A stretch of DNA of 24,334 nucleotides from Gallionellaceae bacterium UBA6222 (GTDB taxonomy: Bacteria; Pseudomonadota; Gammaproteobacteria; Burkholderiales; Gallionellaceae): the NCBI GenBank assembly GCA_002421915.1, contig DISA01000069.1, positions 229-24,562 of the forward strand. The letters run 5' to 3'. The stretch's first letter is position 1, and the number at the start of each line of letters is the position of its first letter. Positions 15,502-23,474 of the stretch are shown piece after piece. The translations under genes were made by a program, and so were the position numbers. Under the pieces are notes generated by a model, which did not search any database, was not told the origin of the DNA, and was given only the letters and a program-made list of their open reading frames with translations.

Positions 15502-16503
15502 CTATTTCTTCGGCGCAAACGTGAACATGTCGCAAAAGAAGGCATCATCCGGCAGTCCGCGTTGTGTGCTGAAATCGCGATGGGCAGATTCCACCATAAC
15601 CGGCGCGCCGCAGGCGTAAACCGTGTAGCCGGACAGATCGCTGAAGTCCTGCAACACTACTTCGTGCACGAATCCGCTGCGTCCACTCCAGCTTTCATCC
15701 GAGACGACAGGAGTGAAGCGGATGCCGCTCGCTTCCCAAATCTTGACCTTGTCCAGCATATACAGATCGCTTGCCTTGCGTACGCCCCAATAGAAATGCA
15801 TCTCGCGCTGGAAGCCGATCCTGAGCGCGTGCTCAATGATGGCTTTGACCGGCGCAAAGCCGGTGCCGCTGGCGACGAAAATGACCGGCTTGTCCAAGTC
15901 CTCGCGCAGGAAGAACGTGCCGAGCGGTCCCTTGATCCGCAGGATATCGCGTTCCTTCATCCGGCTAAACACGTGCTCGGTGAAAGTGCCGCCCGGAATG
16001 TGGCGCACGTGCAATTCCAGCAAGCCGTCGTCGTGCGGTGCATTGGCCAGTGAAAAACTGCGCGGTTTGTCGTCTTTTTGCAGAATGTCGATGTATTGTC
16101 CGGCAAGAAATTGCAGGCGTTCGTTGGCGGGGAGTTTGAGGGACAGCACCATTACGTCGTCCGCCACTTTGCGCATCTTCTCCACGCGGCAGGGCAGCAT
16201 CTTCACCGGGATTTCCTGTGCCCGGCTCACTTCGTGGCTCTCGATCACCAGATCGGAAAGTGGCCTGGCACAGCAGAACAGTGCCATTCCAGCCGCCTTT
16301 TCTGCGTCGGACAGCGTGGCGGATTGATACTCGCCGTAATCGATCTCACCTTCCACCAGCTTGCCCTTGCATACGCCGCAGGCGCCGTTGCGGCAACTGT
16401 AGGGCAGCACCAGCCCGTGTGTCAGCGCCGCCTCCAGAATGCTCTCGTCGGCAACGGCTGGAAATTCATGCCCGCTCGGCTGAATGCTGATCTTGAAACT
16501 CAT
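15502..16503 (-). CDS. 2Fe-2S ferredoxin / FAD / NAD(P)H reductase (often named CDP-6-deoxy-delta-3,4-glucoseen reductase)
   Basis: The 333-residue protein is an electron-transfer flavoprotein with three domains in order. A plant-type ferredoxin domain has Cys37, Cys42, Cys45 and Cys77 or Cys78. The FAD domain has RSFSLAN (148-154) and GGTFT (171-175), and the NAD(P) domain has GTGFAPVKA (213-221) and YACGAP near the end. This layout matches reductase components of phenol and toluene monooxygenases and AscD-type reductases. No oxygenase or CDP-sugar gene is nearby, so the dehydratase-linked name is probably only a family label and the partner is unknown. It is divergent from the SDR-like gene. 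Confidence 0.85.
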   Translation of the reverse strand: MSFKISIQPSGHEFPAVADESILEAALTHGLVLPYSCRNGACGVCKGKLVEGEIDYGEYQSATLSDAEKAAGMALFCCARPLSDLVIESHEVSRAQEIPVKMLPCRVEKMRKVADDVMVLSLKLPANERLQFLAGQYIDILQKDDKPRSFSLANAPHDDGLLELHVRHIPGGTFTEHVFSRMKERDILRIKGPLGTFFLREDLDKPVIFVASGTGFAPVKAIIEHALRIGFQREMHFYWGVRKASDLYMLDKVKIWEASGIRFTPVVSDESWSGRSGFVHEVVLQDFSDLSGYTVYACGAPVMVESAHRDFSTQRGLPDDAFFCDMFTFAPKK

Positions 16504-16570
16504 GTGAAAGCCCCGTTGAAGTGAAGGCGCGATTTTACAGGGTGTTGTGCTTCGGTGCGATAGATGACAA

Positions 16571-16599
16571 CTGACCGCCGCGTGCCGATGAAGCATAAT
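16571..16599 (+). promoter_or_regulatory. Sigma70 promoter predicting a leaderless mRNA
   Basis: CTGACC (16571-16576) and CATAAT (16594-16599, 5 of 6 to consensus) have the ideal 17-base spacing. A start about 7 bases after the -10 box falls at or next to the ATG at 16606, which has no ribosome site. Confidence 0.5.
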
Positions 16600-16605
16600 C
16601 GCGGC

Positions 16606-17454
16606 ATGAATAATTTGCTCATCATCGGTTGTGGTGATATCGCACAACGCGTCATTTCACTTTTGTCCGGACACTTCCATCTTTACGCGCTGGTGCGCGA
16701 TCCGGCACGCTGTGTTTCCTTGCGCCGCATGGGCGTCACGCCCATCGTCGGCGATCTGGACAAGCGGCGCAGTCTGCGCCGTCTCGCCGGGCTGGCGCAG
16801 GTCGTGCTGCATCTGGCGCCGCCGGGGGGAGATGGTGAACAGGACGGGCGCACCCGCAACCTGCTGGCGGCACTGGGGCAGGGCACACGGCCAACCCGTC
16901 TGGTTTATATCAGCACCAGCGGTGTCTATGGCGATTGTGCGGGTGCATGGGTGAGCGAGACGCGCCCACTGCGTGCGCAAACCCGGCGTGCGATGTTGCG
17001 GGTCAGTGCCGAGCACCAGATCCGCACCTGGGCTGCGCGCAACCGGGTGCGCGCCTCGATTTTGCGCGTGCCCGGTATTTACGCCGCCGGGCGTCTGCCG
17101 CTGGACCGGTTGCGCGCGGGCTTGCCCGCCATCCTTGCGGCCGAAGACGGTTACAGCAACCACATCCATGCCGACGATCTGGCGCGCATCATCCTCGCGG
17201 CGCTGCGCCATGCCCGTCCGAACCGGGTCTATCACGCGGTGGATGACGACGGGATGAAAATGGGAGATTACTTCGACGCCGTCGCCGATGCGCACAATCT
17301 GCCGCGTCCGCCGCGCTTGTCGCGTGCCGAGGTGCAACAGCGGGTGTCGCCGATGATGTGGTCGTTTATGAACGAATCGCGGCGCCTGCGCAATGACCGT
17401 ATGAAGCGCGAGCTGAAAGTGTGGTTGCTACATCCCGCGCTGGCGCTGCCCTGA
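16606..17454 (+). CDS. NAD-dependent epimerase / SDR-family protein
   Basis: The 282-residue protein has an N-terminal nucleotide-binding motif in LLIIGCGDIAQR (4-15), in the style of atypical extended SDRs. YISTSGVYGD lies near residue 100, then REHQ/AEHQIRTW-like helix features and the typical LRVPGIY and HADDLA motifs. The canonical YxxxK is not evident, so catalysis is uncertain. The ATG at 16606 is preferred because it starts right at the beta-strand and lies just after a promoter; ATGs at 16564 and 16588 would add up to 14 residues. It is divergent from the 2Fe-2S reductase and convergent with the exported-protein gene. The substrate is unknown. Confidence 0.85.
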   Translation: MNNLLIIGCGDIAQRVISLLSGHFHLYALVRDPARCVSLRRMGVTPIVGDLDKRRSLRRLAGLAQVVLHLAPPGGDGEQDGRTRNLLAALGQGTRPTRLVYISTSGVYGDCAGAWVSETRPLRAQTRRAMLRVSAEHQIRTWAARNRVRASILRVPGIYAAGRLPLDRLRAGLPAILAAEDGYSNHIHADDLARIILAALRHARPNRVYHAVDDDGMKMGDYFDAVADAHNLPRPPRLSRAEVQQRVSPMMWSFMNESRRLRNDRMKRELKVWLLHPALALP

Positions 17455-17464
17455 CCCGACCGAA

Positions 17465-18451
17465 TCAGCCTTTGCTGAACAACACCTGCAACCGCAGCCA
17501 GAGTTGCGGCGTAAAGCGGAACTGTTCCTCATGCGGGAAATGCAACTGCGGATTCAACTCGAAGAATAGCCACTTCCGGTGCAGCTGGCGGCGGTACAGT
17601 GCCGACAGGACGCAGTCGTCGATGCGAGTGTAAGGCTGGGTGGTGCCGATTATGCTGGCTTGATATTGCAGGGCGCGACGTTCGTCAAGGGTGTGGAACA
17701 GGGTAAAGTCCTGGCGCAGGTCGAGACGTTGCGGCAGATGCAGCCAGGTTGCGTTGCTGCTGGCACGAAACAGAGTTTGCGCGGCGAACGGATGGTCGAA
17801 ATCGATTCCCGTGCCTGCCCCGGGACCGATCTGGCTGAACCAGAACAGTGAGCCGGTGTTTTTCATCAACCACGCCTGCAGCGGTATGACATGGCTGACG
17901 CGGCCGCGGACAAAAGGTTGCAAAGGCGCTTGCACCAGAATCCCCACATCCGAGCTGTAATGCCAGGCCTGTTCATCGCGTTTCTCATAACGCAGGGCGG
18001 CCGCATATTTTTCCGCAGCCTGCGACTTGCCGACAGCCTGCGGCTGGTTGGCTGGTGCGGTAGTGGTGGTGTTCTGCACCGGATCGCTTTCCAGCAACAG
18101 ATGGAAGCGCTGCTCGGTCGAAGGCAGATGCAATTTCGCGCGACCTGCCAGACGGCCTTGCCATGCGCCGCCGGGCTCCATCAGTTCATTCCAGTCGAGT
18201 TGCAACACGCTGTCATTGCTTTCCTGAAAATGCCGCTCATCGCCGAAGAATCGATCGATGCTGCCGACCAGGGAAACGAAGTGGCGCGAAATGTAATCCT
18301 GTGTCACATCGGTTGCCGTGATGCCGGATTCGATCAATGCCGGCACGGGCGATTCATCGGTGGCAAGCGATGTCAGGGGAAAACACAGTGCGCCGCACAG
18401 GCAGACCGAAAGCGGCAGGCGGAACAGAAATGGGGATGCGGAAACGGGCAT
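17465..18451 (-). CDS. Exported protein of unknown function, beta-rich
   Basis: I do not recognise this 328-residue protein. It has a Sec-type signal peptide (hydrophobic 8-28, likely cleavage after SLA at residue 30). Cysteines at 17, 19 and 23 do not form a standard lipobox. The mature part is rich in alternating polar/hydrophobic, aromatic stretches such as FTLFHTLDERRALQYQASI and the terminal QLWLRLQVLF, which suggests an outer-membrane beta-structure. A Thr/Pro/Gln-rich linker lies near residues 125-145. The gene stands between the SDR gene (10 bases from its stop) and rng (59 bases upstream of the rng stop) and may be read with the rng operon. Confidence 0.75.
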   Translation of the reverse strand: MPVSASPFLFRLPLSVCLCGALCFPLTSLATDESPVPALIESGITATDVTQDYISRHFVSLVGSIDRFFGDERHFQESNDSVLQLDWNELMEPGGAWQGRLAGRAKLHLPSTEQRFHLLLESDPVQNTTTTAPANQPQAVGKSQAAEKYAAALRYEKRDEQAWHYSSDVGILVQAPLQPFVRGRVSHVIPLQAWLMKNTGSLFWFSQIGPGAGTGIDFDHPFAAQTLFRASSNATWLHLPQRLDLRQDFTLFHTLDERRALQYQASIIGTTQPYTRIDDCVLSALYRRQLHRKWLFFELNPQLHFPHEEQFRFTPQLWLRLQVLFSKG

Positions 18452-18510
18452 GACGGCATCATATAAAAAGTCGGATGGCGCGGTTTTGTTTTATGCGTGC
18501 GCGGCGTGGG

Positions 18511-19965
18511 CTACATCAGGATGACATCATATTGTTCCTGGCTGTAGAGCGCCTCAACCTGCAGCGAGACCGGCTTGGCGATGAAGTCGGACAGCTGGGC
18601 GAGGCTCTGCGATTCCTCGTCGAGGAAAAGGTCGATCACTTGTTGCGAGGCGAGGATGCGGTATTCGCGCGCGTTGAACTGGCGCGCCTCGCGCACGATC
18701 TCGCGCAGGATCTGGTAGCACACGGTCTGCGCCGTCTTCAACTGGCCGCGGCCCTGGCAGACCGGGCAAGGCTCGCACAACACGTGTGCCAGGCTCTCGC
18801 GGGTGCGCTTGCGCGTCATTTCGATCAGTCCCAGTGCCGAGAAGCCGTGGACATTGACCCGCGTGCGGTCGAAGGCGAGCATCTTCTTGAATTCATCCAT
18901 CACCCCGTCGCGATGTTCCTGCGAGTCCATGTCGATAAAGTCGCAGATGATGATGCCGCCCAGATTGCGCAGGCGCAGCTGGCGCGCGATGACCTGTGCC
19001 GCCTCCAGATTGGTTTTGAAGATAGTGTCATCAAAATTGCGTCCGCCGACGAAGCCGCCGGTGTTGACGTCGACGGTGGTCAGCGCTTCGGTCTGGTCGA
19101 TGATGAGGTAGCCGCCGGATTTCAGCTCGACACGTTTGGACAGGGCATGTTCGATCTCCTCCTCCACCCCGTACAGATCGAACAGCGGGCGCGCGCCGAT
19201 GTAATGATTCAGTTTGACCAGCGCGGCGGTATTGTAGTCGCCGGCAAATTCCTGCATGCGCAGATGCGTGTCGCGCGAATCGACCAGGATGCGGGTGATA
19301 TCGTCGTTGGCGAAATCGCGCAACACACGCAGGCTGATGTCCAGTTCCTTGTACAGCAGGGCGGGTGCGCCGAGGCATTGCGATTGCTGCTGCAGGTTGC
19401 GCCACAGCTTGTCGAGATAGTCGATATCGGTGCGCAGTTCGCCGTCGCTTGCTCCCTCTGCCAGAGTGCGGATGATGTAGCCACCGCCATGCTCCGGCGG
19501 CAACACCTGCTGCAAGCGGGCGCGAAGGGCTTCGCGTTCCATCTCGTCCTCGATGCGCTGCGATACGCCGATATGCGCTTCCTGCGGCAGAAAAACCAGC
19601 AACCGCCCGGCGAAACTCAATTGGGTGGACAGGCGCGCCCCCTTGCTGCCGATCGGATCCTTGATGACCTGCGTCAGCACACTTTGTCCCTCGAACAGGA
19701 CTTTCTCGATGGGTTTTGCCGGATTGCCGTCGATGCGGTTCTCCCAGATGTCGGCGACGTGAAGGAAGGCCGAGCGCTCAAGGCCGATGTCGATAAATGC
19801 CGATTGCATGCCCGGCAACACCCGCTTCACCTTGCCGACATAGACATTGCCGACCAGTCCCCGCTGGCTGCCGCGCTCGATATGAAGTTCCTGCACGATG
19901 CCCTGCTGCATGACGGCGACGCGGGTTTCCTGCGGGGTGACGTTGATCAGGATTTCTTCGCTCAT
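18511..19965 (-). CDS. rng: Ribonuclease G
   Basis: RNase G is a 5'-end-dependent endoribonuclease that matures the 16S rRNA 5' end and turns over some mRNAs. The 484-residue length fits (E. coli has 489), with no RNase E C-terminal scaffold. Visible parts are the S1 domain near the start (GNVYVGKVKRVLPGMQSAFIDIG), the catalytic VDVNTGGFVGG and CDFIDM with the metal-binding aspartates, and the zinc-link CEPCPVCQGRG near residue 400. The start at 19965 overlaps the maf stop (ATGA) and has no clear ribosome site, so coupling with maf is likely. Confidence 0.96.
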   Translation of the reverse strand: MSEEILINVTPQETRVAVMQQGIVQELHIERGSQRGLVGNVYVGKVKRVLPGMQSAFIDIGLERSAFLHVADIWENRIDGNPAKPIEKVLFEGQSVLTQVIKDPIGSKGARLSTQLSFAGRLLVFLPQEAHIGVSQRIEDEMEREALRARLQQVLPPEHGGGYIIRTLAEGASDGELRTDIDYLDKLWRNLQQQSQCLGAPALLYKELDISLRVLRDFANDDITRILVDSRDTHLRMQEFAGDYNTAALVKLNHYIGARPLFDLYGVEEEIEHALSKRVELKSGGYLIIDQTEALTTVDVNTGGFVGGRNFDDTIFKTNLEAAQVIARQLRLRNLGGIIICDFIDMDSQEHRDGVMDEFKKMLAFDRTRVNVHGFSALGLIEMTRKRTRESLAHVLCEPCPVCQGRGQLKTAQTVCYQILREIVREARQFNAREYRILASQQVIDLFLDEESQSLAQLSDFIAKPVSLQVEALYSQEQYDVILM

Positions 19966-20570
19966 GGAGTAGGGATGCCGAATGATTTGAGTAATTCTGC
20001 CGTTTCGCACAGCGGCAGGCCGACTACGCCGCTATAGCTGCCTTCCAGATGTTCCACAAACGCGGCCGCCTGGCCTTGGATGCCATAAGCCCCGGCCTTG
20101 CCGTGCGCTTCACCGCTGGCGAGATAGCGCCGGATGCGCGCCTCATCCAGTGCGGCAAAGCGGATGCGGGTGGTGGCGACCCGGCATTCCGTCCGCTCGT
20201 CGAGCACCACCGCAACGGCGGTGATGACATCATGGGTGCGACCAGACAGTTGGCGCAGGATTTCTACGGCATGCGCATTGTCGTCTGGCTTGCCGAGAAT
20301 CTTTTGGTCCACGGTGACCACCGTATCGGCGGTGAGGATGGGCGCGGGACGCAGACTGCGCAGACACAATGCTTCATGCGCGGCCTGCGCCTTTTCGCGG
20401 CAGACGCGCTCGACATAGACGGCAGGCGACTCCTGCGCCAGCGGCAATTCGTCCACATCGATCTGGCGGCGCGGATCATTGCGCAACAACAACAGGTCGA
20501 AGCGGATGCCGATCTGTTTCAGCAGTTCGCGCCGGCGCGGGCTTTGCGAGGCAAGGTAAATCCGGTTCAT
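19962..20570 (-). CDS. maf: Maf-family nucleoside triphosphate pyrophosphatase
   Basis: Maf proteins hydrolyse non-canonical or surplus nucleotides to monophosphates. The 202-residue protein has SQSPRRRELL (8-17), TADTVV with the catalytic Asp, LGKP, and the C-terminal IQGQAAAFVEHLEGSYSGVV with the conserved Lys/Gln-Gly region and GSY, followed by GLPL. The pattern fits the YhdE-like (dTTP/UTP) group better than the m7GTP group, with moderate confidence. It starts 3 bases after the rlmH stop and overlaps rng by four bases. Confidence 0.94.
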   Translation of the reverse strand: MNRIYLASQSPRRRELLKQIGIRFDLLLLRNDPRRQIDVDELPLAQESPAVYVERVCREKAQAAHEALCLRSLRPAPILTADTVVTVDQKILGKPDDNAHAVEILRQLSGRTHDVITAVAVVLDERTECRVATTRIRFAALDEARIRRYLASGEAHGKAGAYGIQGQAAAFVEHLEGSYSGVVGLPLCETAELLKSFGIPTP

Positions 20571-20573
20571 TTT

Positions 20574-21044
20574 CTACTCCCGATGGTACGGGTGATTGTG
20601 CAACAGCGAATGCGCCCGGTAAAGTTGCTCCGCGAGCAGCACGCGCACCATGCCGTGCGGCAGGGTGAAAGCCGACAGTGCCATCATCTGCTGTGCGCGC
20701 TGCTTGATCGAGTCATGCAGCCCGTCGGCGCCGCCGATGATGAAGGCGATATCACACCCCGCACGCATCCAGTCCTGCATCTGTTGCGCGAGCTGCTTCG
20801 TGGTGGGAGTGGCGCCATGTTCGTCCAGCGCGATGCAGCGCGCGGAAACGGGCAAGGCGGCAAAAATACGCTGTGCTTCCGCTTCCATGACCTGCGCCGT
20901 GGTTTTGCCCGTGCTGCGCGGCTCCGGCTTGATCTCGACCAACTCGATCTTTGCCTCGCGCGGCATGCGCTTGGCGTACTCGTTGAAGCCTGTAGTGATC
21001 CACGCCGGCATCTTGTTGCCCACTGCGAGGATGAGAAGCTTCAT
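20574..21044 (-). CDS. rlmH: 23S rRNA (pseudouridine1915-N3)-methyltransferase RlmH
   Basis: RlmH methylates pseudouridine 1915 in helix 69 of 23S rRNA, at the end of ribosome maturation. The 156-residue protein (E. coli 155) is a SPOUT enzyme. FIIGGADGL forms the SAM-binding trefoil knot, and the invariant C-terminus runs LPHGMVRVLLAEQLYRA, then NHPYHRE. The start at 21044 gives the standard MKLLILAVGNKMP. It is separated from rsfS by a 131-base gap filled with a palindromic repeat, unlike the rest of this tight operon. Confidence 0.96.
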   Translation of the reverse strand: MKLLILAVGNKMPAWITTGFNEYAKRMPREAKIELVEIKPEPRSTGKTTAQVMEAEAQRIFAALPVSARCIALDEHGATPTTKQLAQQMQDWMRAGCDIAFIIGGADGLHDSIKQRAQQMMALSAFTLPHGMVRVLLAEQLYRAHSLLHNHPYHRE

Positions 21045-21054
21045 AAACCATCCG

Positions 21055-21159
21055 CCACAGGGACACAGAGGCACAGGGAAAAGCAAAACGAACCTTCGCA
21101 GACAGAAGTGAAGGTTGTTGCTGATTGAACAAGGCCTGGTTTTCTTTGTTTCTCTGTGG
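21055..21159. repeat. Intergenic palindromic element between rsfS and rlmH
   Basis: The left end CCACAGGGACACAGAGGCAC (from 21055) and the right end (21139-21159), whose reverse complement starts CCACAGAGAAACA, form imperfect terminal inverted repeats with a 7-base offset. Inside is a perfect hairpin with arms AACCTTC (21091-21097) and GAAGGTT (21110-21116) around 12 bases. It differs from the element upstream of modA in sequence but shares its design. It lies in the transcript between rsfS and rlmH. Confidence 0.6.
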
Positions 21160-21175
21160 TGAACAGGTTTTGCAT

Positions 21176-21529
21176 TTACTTGCTCGCGCCAACGCGCAGC
21201 TTGGGCTGCACGCCCCACAATTCTTCCAGGTTGTAATAGGCGCGCACCGCCGGCTGCATGATGTGCACGATGACATCGCCCATGTCCACTAGCACCCACT
21301 CACCGCTGTCGCCGCCCTCGACACCATACACTGTCTCGCCGCGCGCCTTGAGCTGCTCTTCCACATGGTCGGCCAGCGCCTTGGTTTGGCGCGTCGACTG
21401 CGCGCTGGCGATCACCATTGCTTCAAACAGCGAATTGAATTGGCGGGTGTCGATGACTTCAATATCCAGCGCCTTGATGTCTTCCAGCGCGGCCACGATG
21501 GCCCGGGTCTTTTCTTTTGCGTTCAGCAT
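21176..21529 (-). CDS. rsfS: Ribosomal silencing factor RsfS
   Basis: RsfS binds ribosomal protein L14 and blocks joining of the 30S and 50S subunits during starvation. The 117-residue protein has the family core: DIKALDIEVIDTR, then the ASAQSTRQTKALADHV helix, GDSGEWVLVDMGDVIVHIM, and RAYYNLEELWG. The start at 21529 overlaps the end of nadD by seven bases, the usual nadD-rsfS coupling. Confidence 0.96.
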   Translation of the reverse strand: MLNAKEKTRAIVAALEDIKALDIEVIDTRQFNSLFEAMVIASAQSTRQTKALADHVEEQLKARGETVYGVEGGDSGEWVLVDMGDVIVHIMQPAVRAYYNLEELWGVQPKLRVGASK

Positions 21530-22191
21530 GGTTTTTTATAGAGCGAGTGAGTGTTGATGTAATGGGCAACGGCATCCGGCACGAGATAGCGGATATTTTT
21601 CTTCTCCTCACGGCGGCGGCGGATGTCGGTGGCGGAGATGTCGAGCGCGGGCATGTCGGCGACGAAGATGCATCCGGCGGGTGTCTCGTGCAGGGCGCGC
21701 GCGCCGGGGGCGAGGCGCACCTGATATTCGGCTTGCAGTGCCGTATCCGCTTGTGCCATCGCGTTACCCAGCGGCTGCCCGCCCGCGCGTTGCAGCACCA
21801 CAATATGCGCCAGTGCGAACAATCGCCGCCAGTCGTGCCAGGTGTGCAGTTGCAGAAAAGCGTCGCCGCCGAGGATCATGCATAACGGCTGCCCCACACC
21901 CAATTCGGCGCGCAACGAGGTGAGCGTGTCCACCGTGTAACAGGGGTCGCTGCGGAACACCTCGCGCACATCGACCTGGAAATCGGGATGACCGCCGATG
22001 GCCAGACGCACCATCTCCCAGCGTGCCTGCGCCGGGGCGAATGGTGCGGCGCGGTGCGGCGGCGTGCCGCTGGGAACGAAACAGACCTGTGCCAGCCCGC
22101 ACTGTTCCAGCGCCTCCTGCGCGATACGCAGGTGCCCGTGATGAACAGGATCGAACGTGCCGCCGAGGATGCCGATGGGCGCGGTGCTCAC
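21523..22191 (-). CDS. nadD: Nicotinate-nucleotide adenylyltransferase NadD
   Basis: NadD adenylylates nicotinate mononucleotide to deamido-NAD, the committed step common to NAD synthesis routes. The 222-residue protein opens with GILGGTFDPVHHGHL (7-21), the nucleotidyltransferase (T/H)xGH motif, and has ISATDIRRR near the C-terminus (usual form ISxTxIR). The start codon is GTG at 22191. Only 3 bases separate it from the aceF stop, so it is probably translated from the pyruvate dehydrogenase transcript. Confidence 0.95.
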   Translation of the reverse strand: MSTAPIGILGGTFDPVHHGHLRIAQEALEQCGLAQVCFVPSGTPPHRAAPFAPAQARWEMVRLAIGGHPDFQVDVREVFRSDPCYTVDTLTSLRAELGVGQPLCMILGGDAFLQLHTWHDWRRLFALAHIVVLQRAGGQPLGNAMAQADTALQAEYQVRLAPGARALHETPAGCIFVADMPALDISATDIRRRREEKKNIRYLVPDAVAHYINTHSLYKKPC

Positions 22192-22194
22192 TGC

Positions 22195-23460
22195 TTACAG
22201 GGCAAGACGCCGCATGTCGGACAGCACATGCGCGAGATAGGTGGTGAAACGTGCGGCGGCCGCGCCGTCGATCACGCGATGGTCGTAAGACAGCGACAGC
22301 GGCAACATCAGGCGCGGCACGAACTCGCCGTCCTTCCACACCGGTTTCATGCTGGCGCGCGACACGCCGAGGATGGCGACTTCTGGCGCATTGATGATCG
22401 GCGTGAAAGCGGTGCCGCCGATGCCGCCCAGGCTGGAGATGGAGAAACAGCCGCCCTGCATGTCCGCCGCGCTGATCTTCAGGTCGCGCGCCTTGGCGCT
22501 GACCTCGCCCAACTCTTTCGCCAGTTGCACGATGCCTTTTTGATCCACGTTGCGGATCACCGGCACCATCAGGCCGTTCGGCGTATCGACGGCGACGCCG
22601 ATGTGGATGTATTTCTTCAGTACCAGATTCTCGCCGCCCGCATCGAGCGAGGCGTTGAAATCGGGGAAGTGTTTGAGCGTGTACGCGCAGGCCTTGAGCA
22701 GGAAAGCGAGCGGGGTGATCTTGATGTTCTGTTTGGCGTACTCCGCGCCGAGCTCCTTGCGGAAGGCTTCCATCTCGCTGATGTCGGCTTCCTCGAACTG
22801 GGTTACGTGCGGAATCATGACCCAGTTGCGGTGCAGATTGGCGCCGGAGAGTTTCTTGATGCGCGACAGCGATTTGGTTTCGATTTCGCCGAATTTGGCG
22901 AAGTCCACATCCGGCCAGGGCAACAGCCCTGGCAGGGCACCGCCGGTGGCCGCGCTTTGCGGTTGTGCCAGCGCGCGCTTGACGAAGTTCTGCACATCGT
23001 CTTTGGTGACGCGGCCTTTTTCGCCGCTGCCGCCAACTTGCGTCAGGTTCACGCCGAGTTCGCGCGCGAAGCGACGGATAGACGGGCTGGCGTGTGCGTT
23101 GCCCGCGGGCGCGGGTATCGCTGCGACGGGTGCGGGAGTCGGTGCTGATTTTGCGGCGACCGGCGCTGGTGCGGCAGTTGGCGGAGCGGATACCGGAGTG
23201 GGCGCAACTTTTAGTGCTGTGCCACCTTCGACCAAGGCGATTAAATCGCCTTCTGAAACTTTATCGCCGACTTTGAGCTTTATTTCCTTGACCACCCCCG
23301 CGAAGGGCGCAGGCACATCCATGGTCGCCTTGTCAGTTTCGACGGTGATGAGTGTCTGCTCGACAGCAATGGCGTCGCCTTTTTTCACCGCCACTTCGAT
23401 GACGGTCACACCCTTGAATCCGCCGATATCCGGTACTTTTACTTCGTTGATTTGTGCCAC
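22195..23460 (-). CDS. aceF: Pyruvate dehydrogenase E2, dihydrolipoyl acetyltransferase (single lipoyl domain)
   Basis: E2 moves the acetyl group from E1 to CoA. The 421-residue protein has one lipoyl domain with Lys44 in ETDKATM, an Ala/Pro linker (about 82-122), and a peripheral-subunit-binding domain (SPSIRRFARELGVNLTQVGG). The catalytic core ends with SLSYDHRVIDG, which carries the active-site His and Asp. Many gammaproteobacterial E2 proteins have two or three lipoyl domains; one is a variant also common in betaproteobacteria. The start is GTG at 23460 with a GAGGAGAG ribosome site, 14 bases after the aceE stop. Confidence 0.96.
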   Translation of the reverse strand: MAQINEVKVPDIGGFKGVTVIEVAVKKGDAIAVEQTLITVETDKATMDVPAPFAGVVKEIKLKVGDKVSEGDLIALVEGGTALKVAPTPVSAPPTAAPAPVAAKSAPTPAPVAAIPAPAGNAHASPSIRRFARELGVNLTQVGGSGEKGRVTKDDVQNFVKRALAQPQSAATGGALPGLLPWPDVDFAKFGEIETKSLSRIKKLSGANLHRNWVMIPHVTQFEEADISEMEAFRKELGAEYAKQNIKITPLAFLLKACAYTLKHFPDFNASLDAGGENLVLKKYIHIGVAVDTPNGLMVPVIRNVDQKGIVQLAKELGEVSAKARDLKISAADMQGGCFSISSLGGIGGTAFTPIINAPEVAILGVSRASMKPVWKDGEFVPRLMLPLSLSYDHRVIDGAAAARFTTYLAHVLSDMRRLAL

Positions 23461-23474
23461 GTCGCTCTCCTCGA

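Noticed and set aside
18475..20037. Long plus-strand open frame of 520 codons opposite rng
   Set aside because: It is a GC-rich shadow of a well-identified RNase G gene. Its translation shows no family features and it has no ribosome site.
21988..23148. Plus-strand open frame of 386 codons opposite aceF and nadD
   Set aside because: It is antisense to two certain genes and its composition reflects their codon bias. There is no independent evidence of coding.
23140..23215. Repetitive Ala/Pro-coding stretch in aceF as a possible DNA repeat
   Set aside because: It is the flexible linker after the lipoyl domain, a normal feature of E2 proteins.
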